A stretch of DNA of 64,000 nt from Streptosporangium lutulentum (lineage in GTDB: Bacteria; Actinomycetota; Actinomycetes; Streptosporangiales; Streptosporangiaceae): positions 248,001 through 312,000 of the forward strand of contig NZ_JAUSQU010000001.1 of assembly GCF_030811455.1 (NCBI RefSeq), written 5' to 3'. Positions within the stretch are counted from its first letter, which is position 1. Each line of letters begins with the position of its first letter. The notes beneath the pieces are model-generated. The model saw only the letters and a program-made list of their open reading frames with translations, was not told the origin of the DNA and did not search any database. The translations under genes and the position numbers were made by a program. Positions 44,713-54,508 of this stretch are shown piece by piece.

Positions 44713-47700
44713 ATGGGAACACCTCCTTTGACATCTCCGCTCGCCGACCTGCACGCGCGGCTGCCCGAGCTCACACTGCGTGACCAGGGGCGGCTCCGCC
44801 GACGGCTCGACGGGGCCCGCAGGATCAGAAACCGCGCCACCCAGCAGAAGGTCGCCGCGGAGATCACCTCCGACATCGAGAAGGCCGAGCGCAGGGTCGC
44901 CACGCGCCGTGCCGGTGTGCCCGCCGTGACCTATCCGGAGGCGCTGCCGGTCAGCCAGCGCAAGGACGACATCCTGGAGGTGATCCGCGACCACCAGGTC
45001 GTGATCGTGGCCGGTGAGACCGGTTCGGGCAAGACCACCCAGCTGCCGAAGATCTGCCTGGAGCTGGGCAGAGGCGTCAAGGGCCTGATCGGGCACACCC
45101 AGCCCCGCCGGATCGCGGCCAGGACCGTGGCCGAGCGCGTGGCCGAGGAACTGGACACCCAGCTCGGCGACGCCGTGGGATACAAGGTGCGTTTCACCGA
45201 CCAGGTGAGCGACGGCACGCTCGTCAAGGTCATGACGGACGGCATCCTGCTGGCCGAGCTGCAGAACGACCGCGAGCTCACCCAGTACGACACGCTGATC
45301 ATCGACGAGGCGCACGAGCGCAGCCTCAACATCGACTTCATCCTGGGCTACCTCAAGCAGCTCCTTCCCCGCAGACCCGACCTGAAGATCATCATCACCT
45401 CGGCGACGATCGACCCCGAGCGCTTCTCCAAGCACTTCGGCGACGCCCCGATCGTGGAGGTCTCGGGACGGACCTACCCCGTCGAGGTGCGCTACCGGCC
45501 GATCGCCGAGGACGACGACCAGATCCAGGCGATCAGCAGGGCCGTCGACGAGCTCTGCGCCCAGGGCCCCGGCGACATCCTGGTCTTCCTCAGCGGAGAG
45601 CGGGAGATCCGCGACACCGCCGAGGCGCTGTCCAAGCGCAAGGATGCCGAGATCCTCCCGCTGTACGCCCGCCTGTCGGCCGCCGAGCAGCACAGGGTCT
45701 TCCAGCGGCACAGCAACCGCCGGGTCGTGCTGGCCACGAACGTCGCCGAGACCTCGCTGACCGTGCCCGGAATCAAATACGTGGTCGATCCCGGATTCGC
45801 CCGCATCTCCCGGTACAGCCATCGCACCAAGGTCCAGCGCCTGCCCATCGAGGCGATCTCCCAGGCCTCGGCCAACCAGCGCAAGGGACGCTGCGGACGT
45901 GTGTCCGAGGGCATCTGCATCCGGCTGTACGAGGAGGACGACTTCCTCACCAGGCCGGAGTTCACCGACCCGGAGATCCTGCGCACCAACCTCGCCTCGG
46001 TCATCCTGCAGATGACCTCGATCGGCCTGGGCGACATCGGGGCCTTCCCGTTCGTCGAGCCGCCGGACCAGCGCCAGGTGAAGGACGGCTACGACCTGCT
46101 CCTGGAGCTGGGCGCGTTCGACCAGGCCAGGAAGATGACCCCGCTCGGCCGTAAACTGGCCGGCCTTCCGGTCGACCCGCGCCTGGCCCGCATGGTGCTG
46201 GAGGCCGACGGCAACGGCTGCGTCAGCGAGGTCATGGTGATCGCCTCCGCGCTGTCCATCCAGGACCCGCGCGAGCGCCCGGCCGAAAAGCAGCAGGTCG
46301 CCGACGAGAAGCACCGTCGCTTCGCCGACAAGGAGTCGGACTTCGTCTCCTACCTGAACCTGTGGAACTATCTCCAGGAGCAGCAGAGGGAACTGTCGTC
46401 CAGCGCGTTCCGGCGTCTGTGCAAGGCCGAGTTCCTCAACTACCTGCGCGTGCGCGAGTGGCAGGACGTCTACGGCCAGCTCCGCCAGATGTCGAAGTCC
46501 CTCGGCATCACGCTCAACGCCACCCCCGGTGACGAGCAGAAGATCCACGTCTCCCTGCTGTCGGGTCTGCTGTCCCACATCGGCGTCAAGGACGTCATCG
46601 ACAAGAAGGCCACGAACGACGGCGCCCGCCGTCCCGCCACCGAGCCGCGCAGGCCGTTCACCGAGTACATCGGCGCCCGCAACGCCCGCTTCGCCATCTT
46701 CCCCGGCTCCGCGCTGGCCAAGAAACAGCCGCTCTGGGTGATGTCCGCCGAGCTGGTGGAGACCTCCAGGCTCTGGGCGCGGGTCAATGCCAAGATCGAA
46801 CCCGAGTGGGTCGAGCCGCTCGCCGCGCACCTGATCAAACGCACCTACTCCGAGCCGCACTGGGAGAAGAAGCAGGGCTCGGTGATGGCCTACGAGAAGG
46901 TCACGCTGTACGGCGTGCCGCTCGTGGTGCAGCGCAAGGTCAACTATGGCCGCATCGACCCCGAGCTGAGCCGGGAGCTGTTCATCCGGCACGCCCTGGT
47001 CGAGGGCGACTGGGAGACCCACCACGCCTTCTTCGCCGAGAACCGCAAGCTCCTGGAGGAGGTCGAGGAGCTGGAGGAGCGGGCCCGGCGCCGCGACATC
47101 CTGGTGGACGACGAGACGCTGTTCGACTTCTACGACCAGCGCGTGCCCGCCGACGTCGTCTCCGGGCGGCACTTCGACTCCTGGTGGAAGAGGACCAGGA
47201 CCGACCAGCCCGACCTGCTCAGCTTCGAGAAGTCGATGCTGATCAGCGAGACGGCGGGCGATGTCAGCCAGCGTGACTACCCCGACGTGTGGCGCCAGGG
47301 CGACCTGCGCTTCCCGCTGACCTACCAGTTCGAGCCCGGCACCGACGCGGACGGCGTCACCGCGCACATCCCTCTCGCCCTGCTCAACCAGGTCAACGCC
47401 GACGGGTTCGACTGGCAGATTCCCGGTCTGCGCGAAGAACTGCTCACCGCGCTCATCCGGGCCCTTCCCAAACCCGTCCGGCGCAACTTCGTCCCCGCCC
47501 CCAACTACGCCAAGAAGGTCTTGGAGCGGGCGAAACCCACTCAGGAGCCGCTGCTGGCGGTGCTGGAGCGGGAGCTGCTGAACATGACCGGTATCCAGGT
47601 GTCACGCGAGACCTGGCAGCCCGATCTGGTCCCCGACCACCTGAAGATCACCTTCCGGGTGATCGACGGACGCAAGCAGAAGCTGGCCGAGAGCAAGGAC

Positions 47701-48609
47701 CTGGTCGAGCTCAAACGACGGCTCGCGCCCAAGCTCCGCCAGACCCTCTCCAAGGCCTCCGGCGGGCTGGAGAAATCCGGCCTGACCACCTGGAACATGG
47801 GGCCGCTGCCCAAGACGTTCGAGCAGCGACGGATGAAGGCCTACCCGGCGCTGGCCGACGAGGGCGCCACCGTGGCCGTGCGGATGTTCGAGACCGAGGC
47901 CGAGCAGCGCAGGGCCATGTGGGAGGGCACCCGCAGGCTGCTGCTGCTCAACACCCCGTCGCCGGCCAAGGGGGTGCTCGGCCGCCTGGGCAACCAGGCC
48001 AAGCTCGCGCTCAGCCGCAGCCCGCACGCGGGTGCCGTCGCCCTGTTCGACGACTGCATCGACTGCGCCGCCGACAAGCTCATGAGCGAGTACGGCGGGC
48101 CCGTGTGGGACCAGTCCGCCTTCACCGTCCTGCACGACAAGGTCCGCGCCGAGCTGTTCGACACCACCGCCGACGTGGTCGCCAAGGTCGAGGGCATCCT
48201 CAAGGTCTGGCACACGGTCTCCGGCCTCCTGCCCGCGGCCCGCTCCACCCCCGCGATCGAGGACATCCGCGACCAGGTCGCCGGTCTGATCTACCCGGGT
48301 TTCGTCACCGACACCGGCTACAAACGCCTGCCCGACCTGCTCCGCTACCTCAGGGCGGCCGAGCGGCGGCTGGAGAAGATCTCCGACGACCCCTTCCGCG
48401 ACCAGGAGCGGATGCACAAGGTCCACGATCTCGAGGACGACTACCACGAGCTGGTCGAGAAGCTTCCCCCGGCTCGCCGTTCCGACGACGACGTCCGCCA
48501 GATCCGCTGGATGATCGAGGAGCTCCGGGTCAGTTACTTCGCCCAGACTCTCGGCACCCCGTACTCGATCTCCGAAAAGCGCATCCGCAAGGCCATGGAA
48601 CAGCTCTGA
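44713..48609 (+). CDS. hrpA: ATP-dependent RNA helicase HrpA
   Basis: 1298 residues, full length for HrpA. DEAH-box helicase: Walker A AGETGSGKTTQLP (about residue 100), DEAH in IIDEAHERSLNIDF, SAT in ITSATIDPERF, and motif VI QRKGRCGRVSEGICIRLY. It is followed by the winged-helix/ratchet (HA2) region and OB fold, then the long C-terminal DUF3418 domain (from about residue 720) specific to bacterial HrpA. Role in mRNA processing or rescue of stalled ribosomes in other bacteria. TATCCT at 44698-44703 lies nine bases before ATG 44713, consistent with a leaderless transcript; the GTG at 44686 is an alternative. Confidence 0.94.
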   Translation: MGTPPLTSPLADLHARLPELTLRDQGRLRRRLDGARRIRNRATQQKVAAEITSDIEKAERRVATRRAGVPAVTYPEALPVSQRKDDILEVIRDHQVVIVAGETGSGKTTQLPKICLELGRGVKGLIGHTQPRRIAARTVAERVAEELDTQLGDAVGYKVRFTDQVSDGTLVKVMTDGILLAELQNDRELTQYDTLIIDEAHERSLNIDFILGYLKQLLPRRPDLKIIITSATIDPERFSKHFGDAPIVEVSGRTYPVEVRYRPIAEDDDQIQAISRAVDELCAQGPGDILVFLSGEREIRDTAEALSKRKDAEILPLYARLSAAEQHRVFQRHSNRRVVLATNVAETSLTVPGIKYVVDPGFARISRYSHRTKVQRLPIEAISQASANQRKGRCGRVSEGICIRLYEEDDFLTRPEFTDPEILRTNLASVILQMTSIGLGDIGAFPFVEPPDQRQVKDGYDLLLELGAFDQARKMTPLGRKLAGLPVDPRLARMVLEADGNGCVSEVMVIASALSIQDPRERPAEKQQVADEKHRRFADKESDFVSYLNLWNYLQEQQRELSSSAFRRLCKAEFLNYLRVREWQDVYGQLRQMSKSLGITLNATPGDEQKIHVSLLSGLLSHIGVKDVIDKKATNDGARRPATEPRRPFTEYIGARNARFAIFPGSALAKKQPLWVMSAELVETSRLWARVNAKIEPEWVEPLAAHLIKRTYSEPHWEKKQGSVMAYEKVTLYGVPLVVQRKVNYGRIDPELSRELFIRHALVEGDWETHHAFFAENRKLLEEVEELEERARRRDILVDDETLFDFYDQRVPADVVSGRHFDSWWKRTRTDQPDLLSFEKSMLISETAGDVSQRDYPDVWRQGDLRFPLTYQFEPGTDADGVTAHIPLALLNQVNADGFDWQIPGLREELLTALIRALPKPVRRNFVPAPNYAKKVLERAKPTQEPLLAVLERELLNMTGIQVSRETWQPDLVPDHLKITFRVIDGRKQKLAESKDLVELKRRLAPKLRQTLSKASGGLEKSGLTTWNMGPLPKTFEQRRMKAYPALADEGATVAVRMFETEAEQRRAMWEGTRRLLLLNTPSPAKGVLGRLGNQAKLALSRSPHAGAVALFDDCIDCAADKLMSEYGGPVWDQSAFTVLHDKVRAELFDTTADVVAKVEGILKVWHTVSGLLPAARSTPAIEDIRDQVAGLIYPGFVTDTGYKRLPDLLRYLRAAERRLEKISDDPFRDQERMHKVHDLEDDYHELVEKLPPARRSDDDVRQIRWMIEELRVSYFAQTLGTPYSISEKRIRKAMEQL

Positions 48610-48790
48610 GGACGGGATCTCACCGGGTCCGGTGACGGAGGCGTCGTATCGGCCGGGGCGGGCCGCGTCCGGCCGGCGTCTCTGGGCGCTGTCGCGTGCT
48701 CCGGGACGAATGGGGGCGGGCGCTCTCGCGGGGGTCCGGGGCGGGGGACATCCGAGGGGTGGCTCGGATTGTCGCTCCGTTCGCCCGGGG

Positions 48791-49435
48791 CTAAAGGAAG
48801 ATCGAGGTGTCGAGGTCGAAGTCGACGGGGGAGGGAAGCCGGACCGGCTTGCCCATCTCGGTGTTGGTGGTGGTCCGATACGTGCCCTCTACGGGATCAC
48901 TGAGGACGGTGATCGCCGGGGGTGAGGCGACGGGGTCGATGATCAACACGATCGGGATGCCGCAGCCCGCGTAAATTCTGGGCTTTACGGCGCGATCCGT
49001 ATCCGTGCTTCCGGGCGAGACGATCTCGGCGACCATGATCAGTGTTGAGGAGAGCAACTCACGGTCGCCCCAGAGCGGGGCGTTCACGGGCGCCAGGCAG
49101 TAGTCGGGGACCAGGGTGTCGCGCGGACCCTCTATGCACACGTCGACATCGCCGGAGAAACTTTCCCAGTCGTTCTTGTCTTCGACAGGGATCAAGGCGC
49201 GGCTGAGGCGTCTGGCGATGCGGGCGTGTTGGGGCGTCCCGGATGGGCTCATGATCAGGTTCCCGTCGATGATCTCGGCGCGAAGGCAGAGGGTGGGGGG
49301 GAGGGATTCGAAGAACTCTCTCGGCGTGCGAGGCGTGGGCTGTCCTTCGAGGGAGGTGGGCTGCTCTTCCGAAGGAGCGTGCTGAGCTTCGGGAGAGCTG
49401 TGCTGACCGGATCGTTGCGGGGCTGTCATCACCAT
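48791..49435 (-). CDS. Uma2-family (DUF820) PD-(D/E)xK-fold protein
   Basis: 214 residues. The N-terminal 40 residues are a polar, repeat-like extension (SPEAQ, PSEEQ, SLEGQ). The fold follows: EIIDGNLIMSPSGTPQHARIARRLSRAL, VPDYCLAPV (catalytic Asp on the PD strand) and LIMVAEIVSPGSTDTDRAVKPRIYAGCGIPIVLIID, with the ExV pair and a helix, all typical of Uma2. These small proteins occur in many copies in some bacteria; nuclease activity is predicted, not shown. AAGGGA before ATG 49435 selects this start. Confidence 0.85.
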   Translation of the reverse strand: MVMTAPQRSGQHSSPEAQHAPSEEQPTSLEGQPTPRTPREFFESLPPTLCLRAEIIDGNLIMSPSGTPQHARIARRLSRALIPVEDKNDWESFSGDVDVCIEGPRDTLVPDYCLAPVNAPLWGDRELLSSTLIMVAEIVSPGSTDTDRAVKPRIYAGCGIPIVLIIDPVASPPAITVLSDPVEGTYRTTTNTEMGKPVRLPSPVDFDLDTSIFL

Positions 49436-49799
49436 CGACCTGTATCCCTTCGTGTCCGAACAGGAACTCTGAGTGTTCCATGAGGTTCCCCTGGGCGTGA
49501 AAGATATTCGGCACATTCATGGAACACGTCTTCGCCTGATCCACGCCCCCCATCTCGGTGCGACGCATGACGGTGGAGCCGTTGGCGTCGAGGGTCGCCG
49601 AACCGCCGACTGACCTGGTCCTGGCGCGGGAAACCCGTTTTCCCGTGGTGGAAAGGATCTTCATGATGAAACGGCCCGGCGAGGACCGGGTACGGGGAGC
49701 AAGGGACCGGGTGCCAGGACCCGCCGTGTGGGGAGCCGTGCCGAAACGGGACCCGCCGTACTGAAATAGGATCGGCGGGCCGATCGAAGGGGGAGCATC
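49436..49799. other. Divergent intergenic region
   Basis: Between Uma2 and the HAD gene. A minus-strand frame from about 49664 has protein-like composition for some 70 codons but no ribosome site and runs into Uma2 out of frame, so it is not called. Confidence 0.35.
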
Positions 49800-50447
49800 G
49801 TGGTCCGGGCAGTGGTGTTCGACGTCGGGGAGACGTTGATCGACGAGACGCGGATCTGGTCGCGCTGGGCCGACAGGCTCGGCGTCACCCGGTTCACGAT
49901 GCTGGGCGTGCTGGGCGGCATGGCGGCGCTCGGCCAGTCCTTCGACGAGGCGTTCCAGATCGTCAGGCCCGGCTTCGACCTTGAGGCCGAGCAGGAGGCG
50001 TGGCGGCGGGAGGACCCCGACGGGCTCCGGGTGAACTTCGACGCCGACGACCTCTATCCGGACGTACGGCCCGGCCTGGCCGCGCTGCGCGGTCTCGGGT
50101 ACGAGCTGATCATCGCGGGCAACCAGCCGCCGCAGGCCTACGACGCGCTGACCGCGATGGAGCTCCCCGTCGACGCGATCCACACCTCGGACGGCTGGGG
50201 TGTGTCCAAGCCCGACCCCGGGTTCTTCGCCAAGGTGGTCGCGGTGTCGGGGCGGGAGCCCGGAGAGATCCTCTACGTGGGCGACCGGCTCGACAACGAC
50301 GTCCTCCCCGCCCGTGCGGCGGGCATGCGGACCGTCCTGATCCGCCGGGGTCCCTGGGGCTACCTGCACGCCGTCCGCCCCGAGGCCGCCGAGGCCGACC
50401 ACGTCGTCGACGACCTGCACGCCCTGGTCGCGGCCCTCACCCGCTGA
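49800..50447 (+). CDS. HAD-family hydrolase
   Basis: 215 residues. HAD motif I is VFDVGETLID, in which the second Asp of DxD is replaced by a Gly-Glu (DVGET), as in phosphonatase-like or noncanonical members; motif II is the N in IIAGNQP; motif III/IV is KPDPGFF and YVGDRLDNDVLPARAAGM. The substituted general acid suggests altered or reduced phosphatase activity, though DxGxT forms are known in this subfamily. GTG start after GAAGGGGGAG. Convergent with the flavoprotein gene only three bases away. Confidence 0.87.
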   Translation: MVRAVVFDVGETLIDETRIWSRWADRLGVTRFTMLGVLGGMAALGQSFDEAFQIVRPGFDLEAEQEAWRREDPDGLRVNFDADDLYPDVRPGLAALRGLGYELIIAGNQPPQAYDALTAMELPVDAIHTSDGWGVSKPDPGFFAKVVAVSGREPGEILYVGDRLDNDVLPARAAGMRTVLIRRGPWGYLHAVRPEAAEADHVVDDLHALVAALTR

Positions 50448-50450
50448 CGG

Positions 50451-51593
50451 TCACCGTCGGCCGTTTCCTCCGAGGAGCCAGCGGCGGACCACGGCCCAGG
50501 CGAGCGGCAGCGGTACCGTGCCCGCGCCGAGTCCCACGTCGACCAGGAGATCGAACACCTCCTTGCGCTGGGCGGCGGTGCCGATCGCGGCGTCGATGAA
50601 GCCGGATGACTGGGCGGCGCGGGAGAGCACGTCGGTGGTGCGCAGGTGCCGCCCGAGGGTCTTCGCCAGTGCGCGCCGGTAGGCGGGCAGGGGGTCGCCG
50701 GCCGTCCGGACGGCGGCCTCGCCGGCGAGTCTGCCGGAGACCAGCGCGTAGTAGATGCCCTCGCCGGTGAGGGGATTGATGAGGCCGGCGGCGTCGCCGG
50801 CCAGCATCACCCGGCCCGCGCCGGGCCTGGGCCGGCCGGGAGACAGGGGCAGGTGGTGGGCACGCAGGTCTCGGGCGGGCAGGTGGGGCAGCAGTTCGGC
50901 GAGCCGGCCGTGCAGCACCTCGCGGCCGGGCAGGCCGGTGGCGCGCAGCCGGGGCAGGAGCATCCCGAACCCGACGTTGGCGGTGCCGTCGCCGATCGGG
51001 AAGGACCACGCGTACGCGGGCCATCCGTCCTTCTGCATGGCGATGAGCTGGGCGTCGTCGTCGGCGACGGGTATGTCGGCGTAGCCGCGCACCGCGATCG
51101 CGACGTGTTTGTCGGGGGTGGCGGGGATGCCGATGAGGCGCCGTACGGTCGAGTTGGCGCCGTCGGCGGCGACGACGGCGCGGGCGTTGACGGTGCCGTC
51201 GAGGACGAGGTGATCGTCATGGGCGTCGAGCGCGCGGACGCGGTGGTGGCGGACCTCGACGCCACAAGCACGGGCGGCGTCGACGAGCCGGGCGTCGAAG
51301 ACCGTGCGGGGGACGACGTGGTTGGGCCGGGCGACGGTGGCGGAGACCCGTGCGCCGCCGGGGGAGACCACCGTCAGGCGTTGCACCGGCCGGTAGTCGG
51401 CGATGAGGTCGGGGACGCCGAGCAGGGCGAGTTCCTCGTGGCAGTGGGCGGCGATGCCGTCGCCGCAGGCTTTGTCGCGGGGGAAGTCGGCCTTGTCGAG
51501 CAGGAGCACCCGCGCGTCCGGCCGGAGTCGCTTCGCGCGCAGGGCCGCCGCGGAGCCGGCGGGACCACCACCGACGACCACCAGATCCCACAT
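50451..51593 (-). CDS. Geranylgeranyl-reductase-family FAD oxidoreductase
   Basis: 380 residues. Rossmann FAD motif WDLVVVGGGPAGSAAA at the N-terminus, the family PxxKACGDG motif (FPRDKACGDGIAAH, about residues 38-52), and the second FAD motif GRVMLAGDAAGLINPLTGEGIYYAL (about residues 270-295). Enzymes of this group saturate isoprenoid chains, e.g. of menaquinone or lipids; other members hydroxylate. It lies about 14 kb from the polyprenyl synthase, and no direct link is visible. A short upstream extension from GTG 51602 or 51641 is possible. Confidence 0.88.
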   Translation of the reverse strand: MWDLVVVGGGPAGSAAALRAKRLRPDARVLLLDKADFPRDKACGDGIAAHCHEELALLGVPDLIADYRPVQRLTVVSPGGARVSATVARPNHVVPRTVFDARLVDAARACGVEVRHHRVRALDAHDDHLVLDGTVNARAVVAADGANSTVRRLIGIPATPDKHVAIAVRGYADIPVADDDAQLIAMQKDGWPAYAWSFPIGDGTANVGFGMLLPRLRATGLPGREVLHGRLAELLPHLPARDLRAHHLPLSPGRPRPGAGRVMLAGDAAGLINPLTGEGIYYALVSGRLAGEAAVRTAGDPLPAYRRALAKTLGRHLRTTDVLSRAAQSSGFIDAAIGTAAQRKEVFDLLVDVGLGAGTVPLPLAWAVVRRWLLGGNGRR

Positions 51594-51778
51594 GTCATCC
51601 ACGTTGGTGAACCTGCCACGTTCCGTCGTGACGAAAACCAATGTGTCGCGATTATGGGTACTTTTCGCTTTGGGTAATCAGCCGATCCGTCTCACCGGCC
51701 TGGCCCGAGGCGCGAGCGCGACCGGAACGCGCGGTGTCCGGGCCAGGGGTACGTGGCCTTCCGGAGCCGTCCCGCCGT

Positions 51779-51804
51779 CCCGCCGTTCCCACGGGAACGG
51801 CGGG
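51779..51804. terminator. Terminator of the DUF5709-like gene
   Basis: CCCGCCGTTCCC and GGGAACGGCGGG form a perfect inverted repeat, downstream of the minus-strand gene ending at 51886. Confidence 0.7.
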
Positions 51805-51885
51805 AGCCGGTGGAACGGCCGGTACGCGGCGCCGGATCGCCCCTGACCCGGCAGCACGCCGGTTCGTGAGAGGCCGGGCGCGTTC

Positions 51886-52215
51886 TCAGAAGTCGCGGTA
51901 CTCGATGTCGGGATCGATGTGAATGGCCCGCTCCTCGGCGGACAGGTCGCCGTCGTCGGAGCCGACGTCCGAGGCGTACTCCTCGGACGTCTCGTCCGGG
52001 CCCAGCCCCTCATCCGGCGACACCAGGCGCAGGTCGTCACGCGGGGCCCGTTCGCGATCGGGGGCCTCGCGCCAGAGGCGTTCGTCGAGACTGTCCTGGT
52101 GCTGGTCGTCGTGCTCGACGATCTCATGGTTGAGGCCGAGGTCGTCGGTCCATTCCTCGACCTCGATCGCCTGCGCGTCGTCCAGACCACCGTTGTCTGG
52201 GGGTATTTCGGTCAT
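51886..52215 (-). CDS. DUF5709-like acidic protein
   Basis: 109 residues, strongly acidic (more than a quarter Asp or Glu) and probably largely disordered. The pattern SLDERLWREAPDRE then RLVSPDEGLGPDET and AEERAIHIDPD resembles actinobacterial DUF5709 proteins, whose role is unknown. No membrane segment or signal. Monocistronic. Confidence 0.75.
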   Translation of the reverse strand: MTEIPPDNGGLDDAQAIEVEEWTDDLGLNHEIVEHDDQHQDSLDERLWREAPDRERAPRDDLRLVSPDEGLGPDETSEEYASDVGSDDGDLSAEERAIHIDPDIEYRDF

Positions 52216-52317
52216 ATCACTGCCTTACCCGTCTTATCGCTAAAACCACAACACTAGACCTCCGGCACTCACCGGGGAGATCCCCCTGATCTGGGGGAAG
52301 GCCTCGGTCGGCTCCCC

Positions 52318-53856
52318 TCAGAGCCCCGCGGCGGCCCCGATGATCGAACGAGGGTCGGCCGCGCCGGCCAGGACACCCGAGGCGAGCACGTCGATCAGGT
52401 GGGCGTGGCCGAAGGCGGAGCCGTACGGCTTGGAACCGACGGGGTGGCCCCGCTCGCCGAGGCCCTCAGCCCACGGGCCTCCCTCCTCGACCTCGACCAC
52501 CGTCTGGTCGGGGGCCTGCCAGGTGTCGAACCCGGTGCCGTTGCCCGCCAGCCGCCAGCGCGGGGCGCCGATGGCCTCGCCGGGGGTCAGGTCGTGGACG
52601 AGCAGGCGGATGAGGACCTGGAGCAGGACCTGCGGCTGGGCGTCGCCGCCCATGGTGCCCACGACCGAGCGCAGCGACCCGTCGGGGCGGGTGACCAGCG
52701 CGGGAACGAGAGTGTGCGGGGGACGGCGGCGGGGTCCGTACTCGGCGGGGTGGCCCGGGACCAGCGAGAATCCGATGCCCCGGTTGTGCAGGTTGATGCC
52801 GGTGCGGGGTTCGAAGATCAGGCTGCCGAAGCCGGAGGCGTTGGACTGGATCAGTGAGACGCCCATGCCGTCGCCGTCCACCGCGCACAGATAGGTGGTG
52901 TCGCCGTCGGAGGTGAGGTCGCGCACCGTGGCCCGGGCGGCCGGGTCGATCAGGGCCCGACGGGCGGCGGCCGAGTCCAGCACGGCGTCGACGGACGCGC
53001 CCTCGAACAGGACGTCCAGCCGGTCGTGCCCGGCCAGCCGCGCCGCCTCCACCAGCAGGTGTGCCCAGAGCGGGTCCGCCGGGTCGTCGGGCAGGTCGAG
53101 CCCCTCGGCGATGCGGAGCGCGAGCAGCAGCAGGTATCCCTGCGAGTTGGGCGGCATGGTCCACACGTCGTGCCCGAAGGCCCGGACCCGCAGCGGGTCC
53201 ACCCAGTCGGCGTTGGCGGTGGCCAGGTCATCCTCGGTGTACTCGCCGCCGCCGACCGCGAGCAGCCCCTCGCCGAACTCGCCGAGGTAGAAGCCGTCCC
53301 GGCCGTGGGTCAAGGCCTCCAGGGCCCGCGCCACCCCGGGCCGCCTGATCAGGTCACCGGCGTCGCGGGCCGTCGCGAAGTCCTCGCACAGCGGGCCGAC
53401 GGTGGCCAGCCCCGGCACCATCAGCGGGGAGGCGGGGAATCCCTCGCGGGCGTGCCCGATCGCCGGGGCCAGCACCTCCGCCAGGGGCAGCTTGCCGTAC
53501 CGGTCGTGCAACGCCAGCCAGCCGTCCGCGCAGCCGGGCACCGGGACCGAACGGATGTCGTGGTGGTGCGGCATGCGGTCGTGTCCCTCGGCCCTGAGCC
53601 GCTCGGGGTCGGCGCCCGAGCCCGAGCGCCCGGAGGCGTTGAGCGCCGCGGGCGTGCCGTTCCCGTCGTAGACCAGCGCGAACAGGTCCCCGCCCAGCCC
53701 GCACAGGTGGGGTGAGGTCACCGTCAGTACGGCGTTCGCCGCGACCGCCGCGTCGGCCGCCGATCCACCCCGCTCCAGCATGGCCACACCCGCGCCGGAG
53801 GCGAGATGATCAACGGTACAAACCATTCCAGAACGCGCATATCGGGTGTTTTGCAT
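52318..53856 (-). CDS. Gamma-glutamyltransferase family protein
   Basis: 512 residues. N-terminal nucleophile hydrolase of the gamma-glutamyltranspeptidase family. The early block SGMVCTVDHLASGAGVAMLERGGSAADAAVAANAVLTVTSPHLCGLGGD is the large-subunit start; autocleavage would occur before the Thr in SDGDTTYLCAVD (about residue 318), leaving the small subunit with NLHNRGIGFSL and TMGGDAQPQVL. No signal peptide, so it may be a cytoplasmic member acting on gamma-glutamyl compounds or cephalosporin-type amides. TACGAT eight bases before ATG 53856 fits a leaderless start. Confidence 0.9.
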   Translation of the reverse strand: MQNTRYARSGMVCTVDHLASGAGVAMLERGGSAADAAVAANAVLTVTSPHLCGLGGDLFALVYDGNGTPAALNASGRSGSGADPERLRAEGHDRMPHHHDIRSVPVPGCADGWLALHDRYGKLPLAEVLAPAIGHAREGFPASPLMVPGLATVGPLCEDFATARDAGDLIRRPGVARALEALTHGRDGFYLGEFGEGLLAVGGGEYTEDDLATANADWVDPLRVRAFGHDVWTMPPNSQGYLLLLALRIAEGLDLPDDPADPLWAHLLVEAARLAGHDRLDVLFEGASVDAVLDSAAARRALIDPAARATVRDLTSDGDTTYLCAVDGDGMGVSLIQSNASGFGSLIFEPRTGINLHNRGIGFSLVPGHPAEYGPRRRPPHTLVPALVTRPDGSLRSVVGTMGGDAQPQVLLQVLIRLLVHDLTPGEAIGAPRWRLAGNGTGFDTWQAPDQTVVEVEEGGPWAEGLGERGHPVGSKPYGSAFGHAHLIDVLASGVLAGAADPRSIIGAAAGL

Positions 53857-54013
53857 GTTCAGATCGTAAGGCCCGGCCGTCCGGCGGTAGATCCGCCCCT
53901 CCTCCGCCTTCCCCGGCGCGTAGAGCTTCCCGGACGCCTGGCTCGCGCGGAGCCCCGCGGACGCCTGGCCGGTCCGGGAGGCGAACGGCCGCGAACGACG
54001 GGGAGGGGGTCTC

Positions 54014-54508
54014 TCAGCCGCCGGCCGCCTCGGGCTCGCCGGGCAGATACACGGGACACCGGCTCCCGCGGGCGCGATGTGCCGCGGGCAGGCGTGCCGC
54101 GATGTTCGCCGGAAGCAGGGTGGCGGCGGTGTCCCAGGGGAAGAACGCCGCATCGTCGAGCTCTTCGACCTGCAGCCGGATGCGGCCCGGATCGCTCAGG
54201 ACGCCGCCGTCGAACATAAAGTTGATCATTGAGCGGGGGCGTTCCCCCGACGGGGGCAGCCAGTGGACCACGAGGAGGTCCTCCGCCCTGACCGAGACGC
54301 CGAGCTCCTCGGCGGCCTCGCGCATGGCGCAGTCGTGGGGCGCCTCACCCGCCTCGGTGATCCCACCGGGGAAGCCCCAGCCCGGCCGATAGTTCGGCTT
54401 GACCAGCAGGACGTGGTCCCTGGCGTCGGTGAGCAGCAGGCAGGCCGAGGTGAACACGCTGGGCAGACCGGCATACCACTCGGTGGGTTCAAGATAGGGC
54501 GTGCTCAT
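54014..54508 (-). CDS. Nudix hydrolase
   Basis: 164 residues. A complete Nudix box (G-x5-E-x7-RE-x2-EE-x-G) lies in GGITEAGEAPHDCAMREAAEELGV, about residues 57-80. Substrate not predictable. Start ATG 54508 gives the usual length; a TAACGT hexamer just upstream suggests leaderless transcription. The ribosome site is absent. It lies about 160 bases upstream of the gamma-glutamyltransferase on the same strand. Confidence 0.88.
   Translation of the reverse strand: MSTPYLEPTEWYAGLPSVFTSACLLLTDARDHVLLVKPNYRPGWGFPGGITEAGEAPHDCAMREAAEELGVSVRAEDLLVVHWLPPSGERPRSMINFMFDGGVLSDPGRIRLQVEELDDAAFFPWDTAATLLPANIAARLPAAHRARGSRCPVYLPGEPEAAGG

Noticed and set aside
42535..47367. A 1610-codon minus-strand reading frame across GH6 and hrpA
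   Set aside because: It mirrors two genes with clear catalytic motifs on the plus strand; long antisense frames are expected at this GC content.
49157..49165. GAAACTTTC
   Set aside because: Lies inside the Uma2 coding sequence, and its flanks are not palindromic; treated as chance and as background for the shared-motif finding.
49370..49664. Minus-strand frame starting MKILSTTGKRVSRARTRSVG
   Set aside because: Protein-like composition for about 70 codons, but no ribosome site, no recognised family, and it enters the Uma2 gene out of frame.
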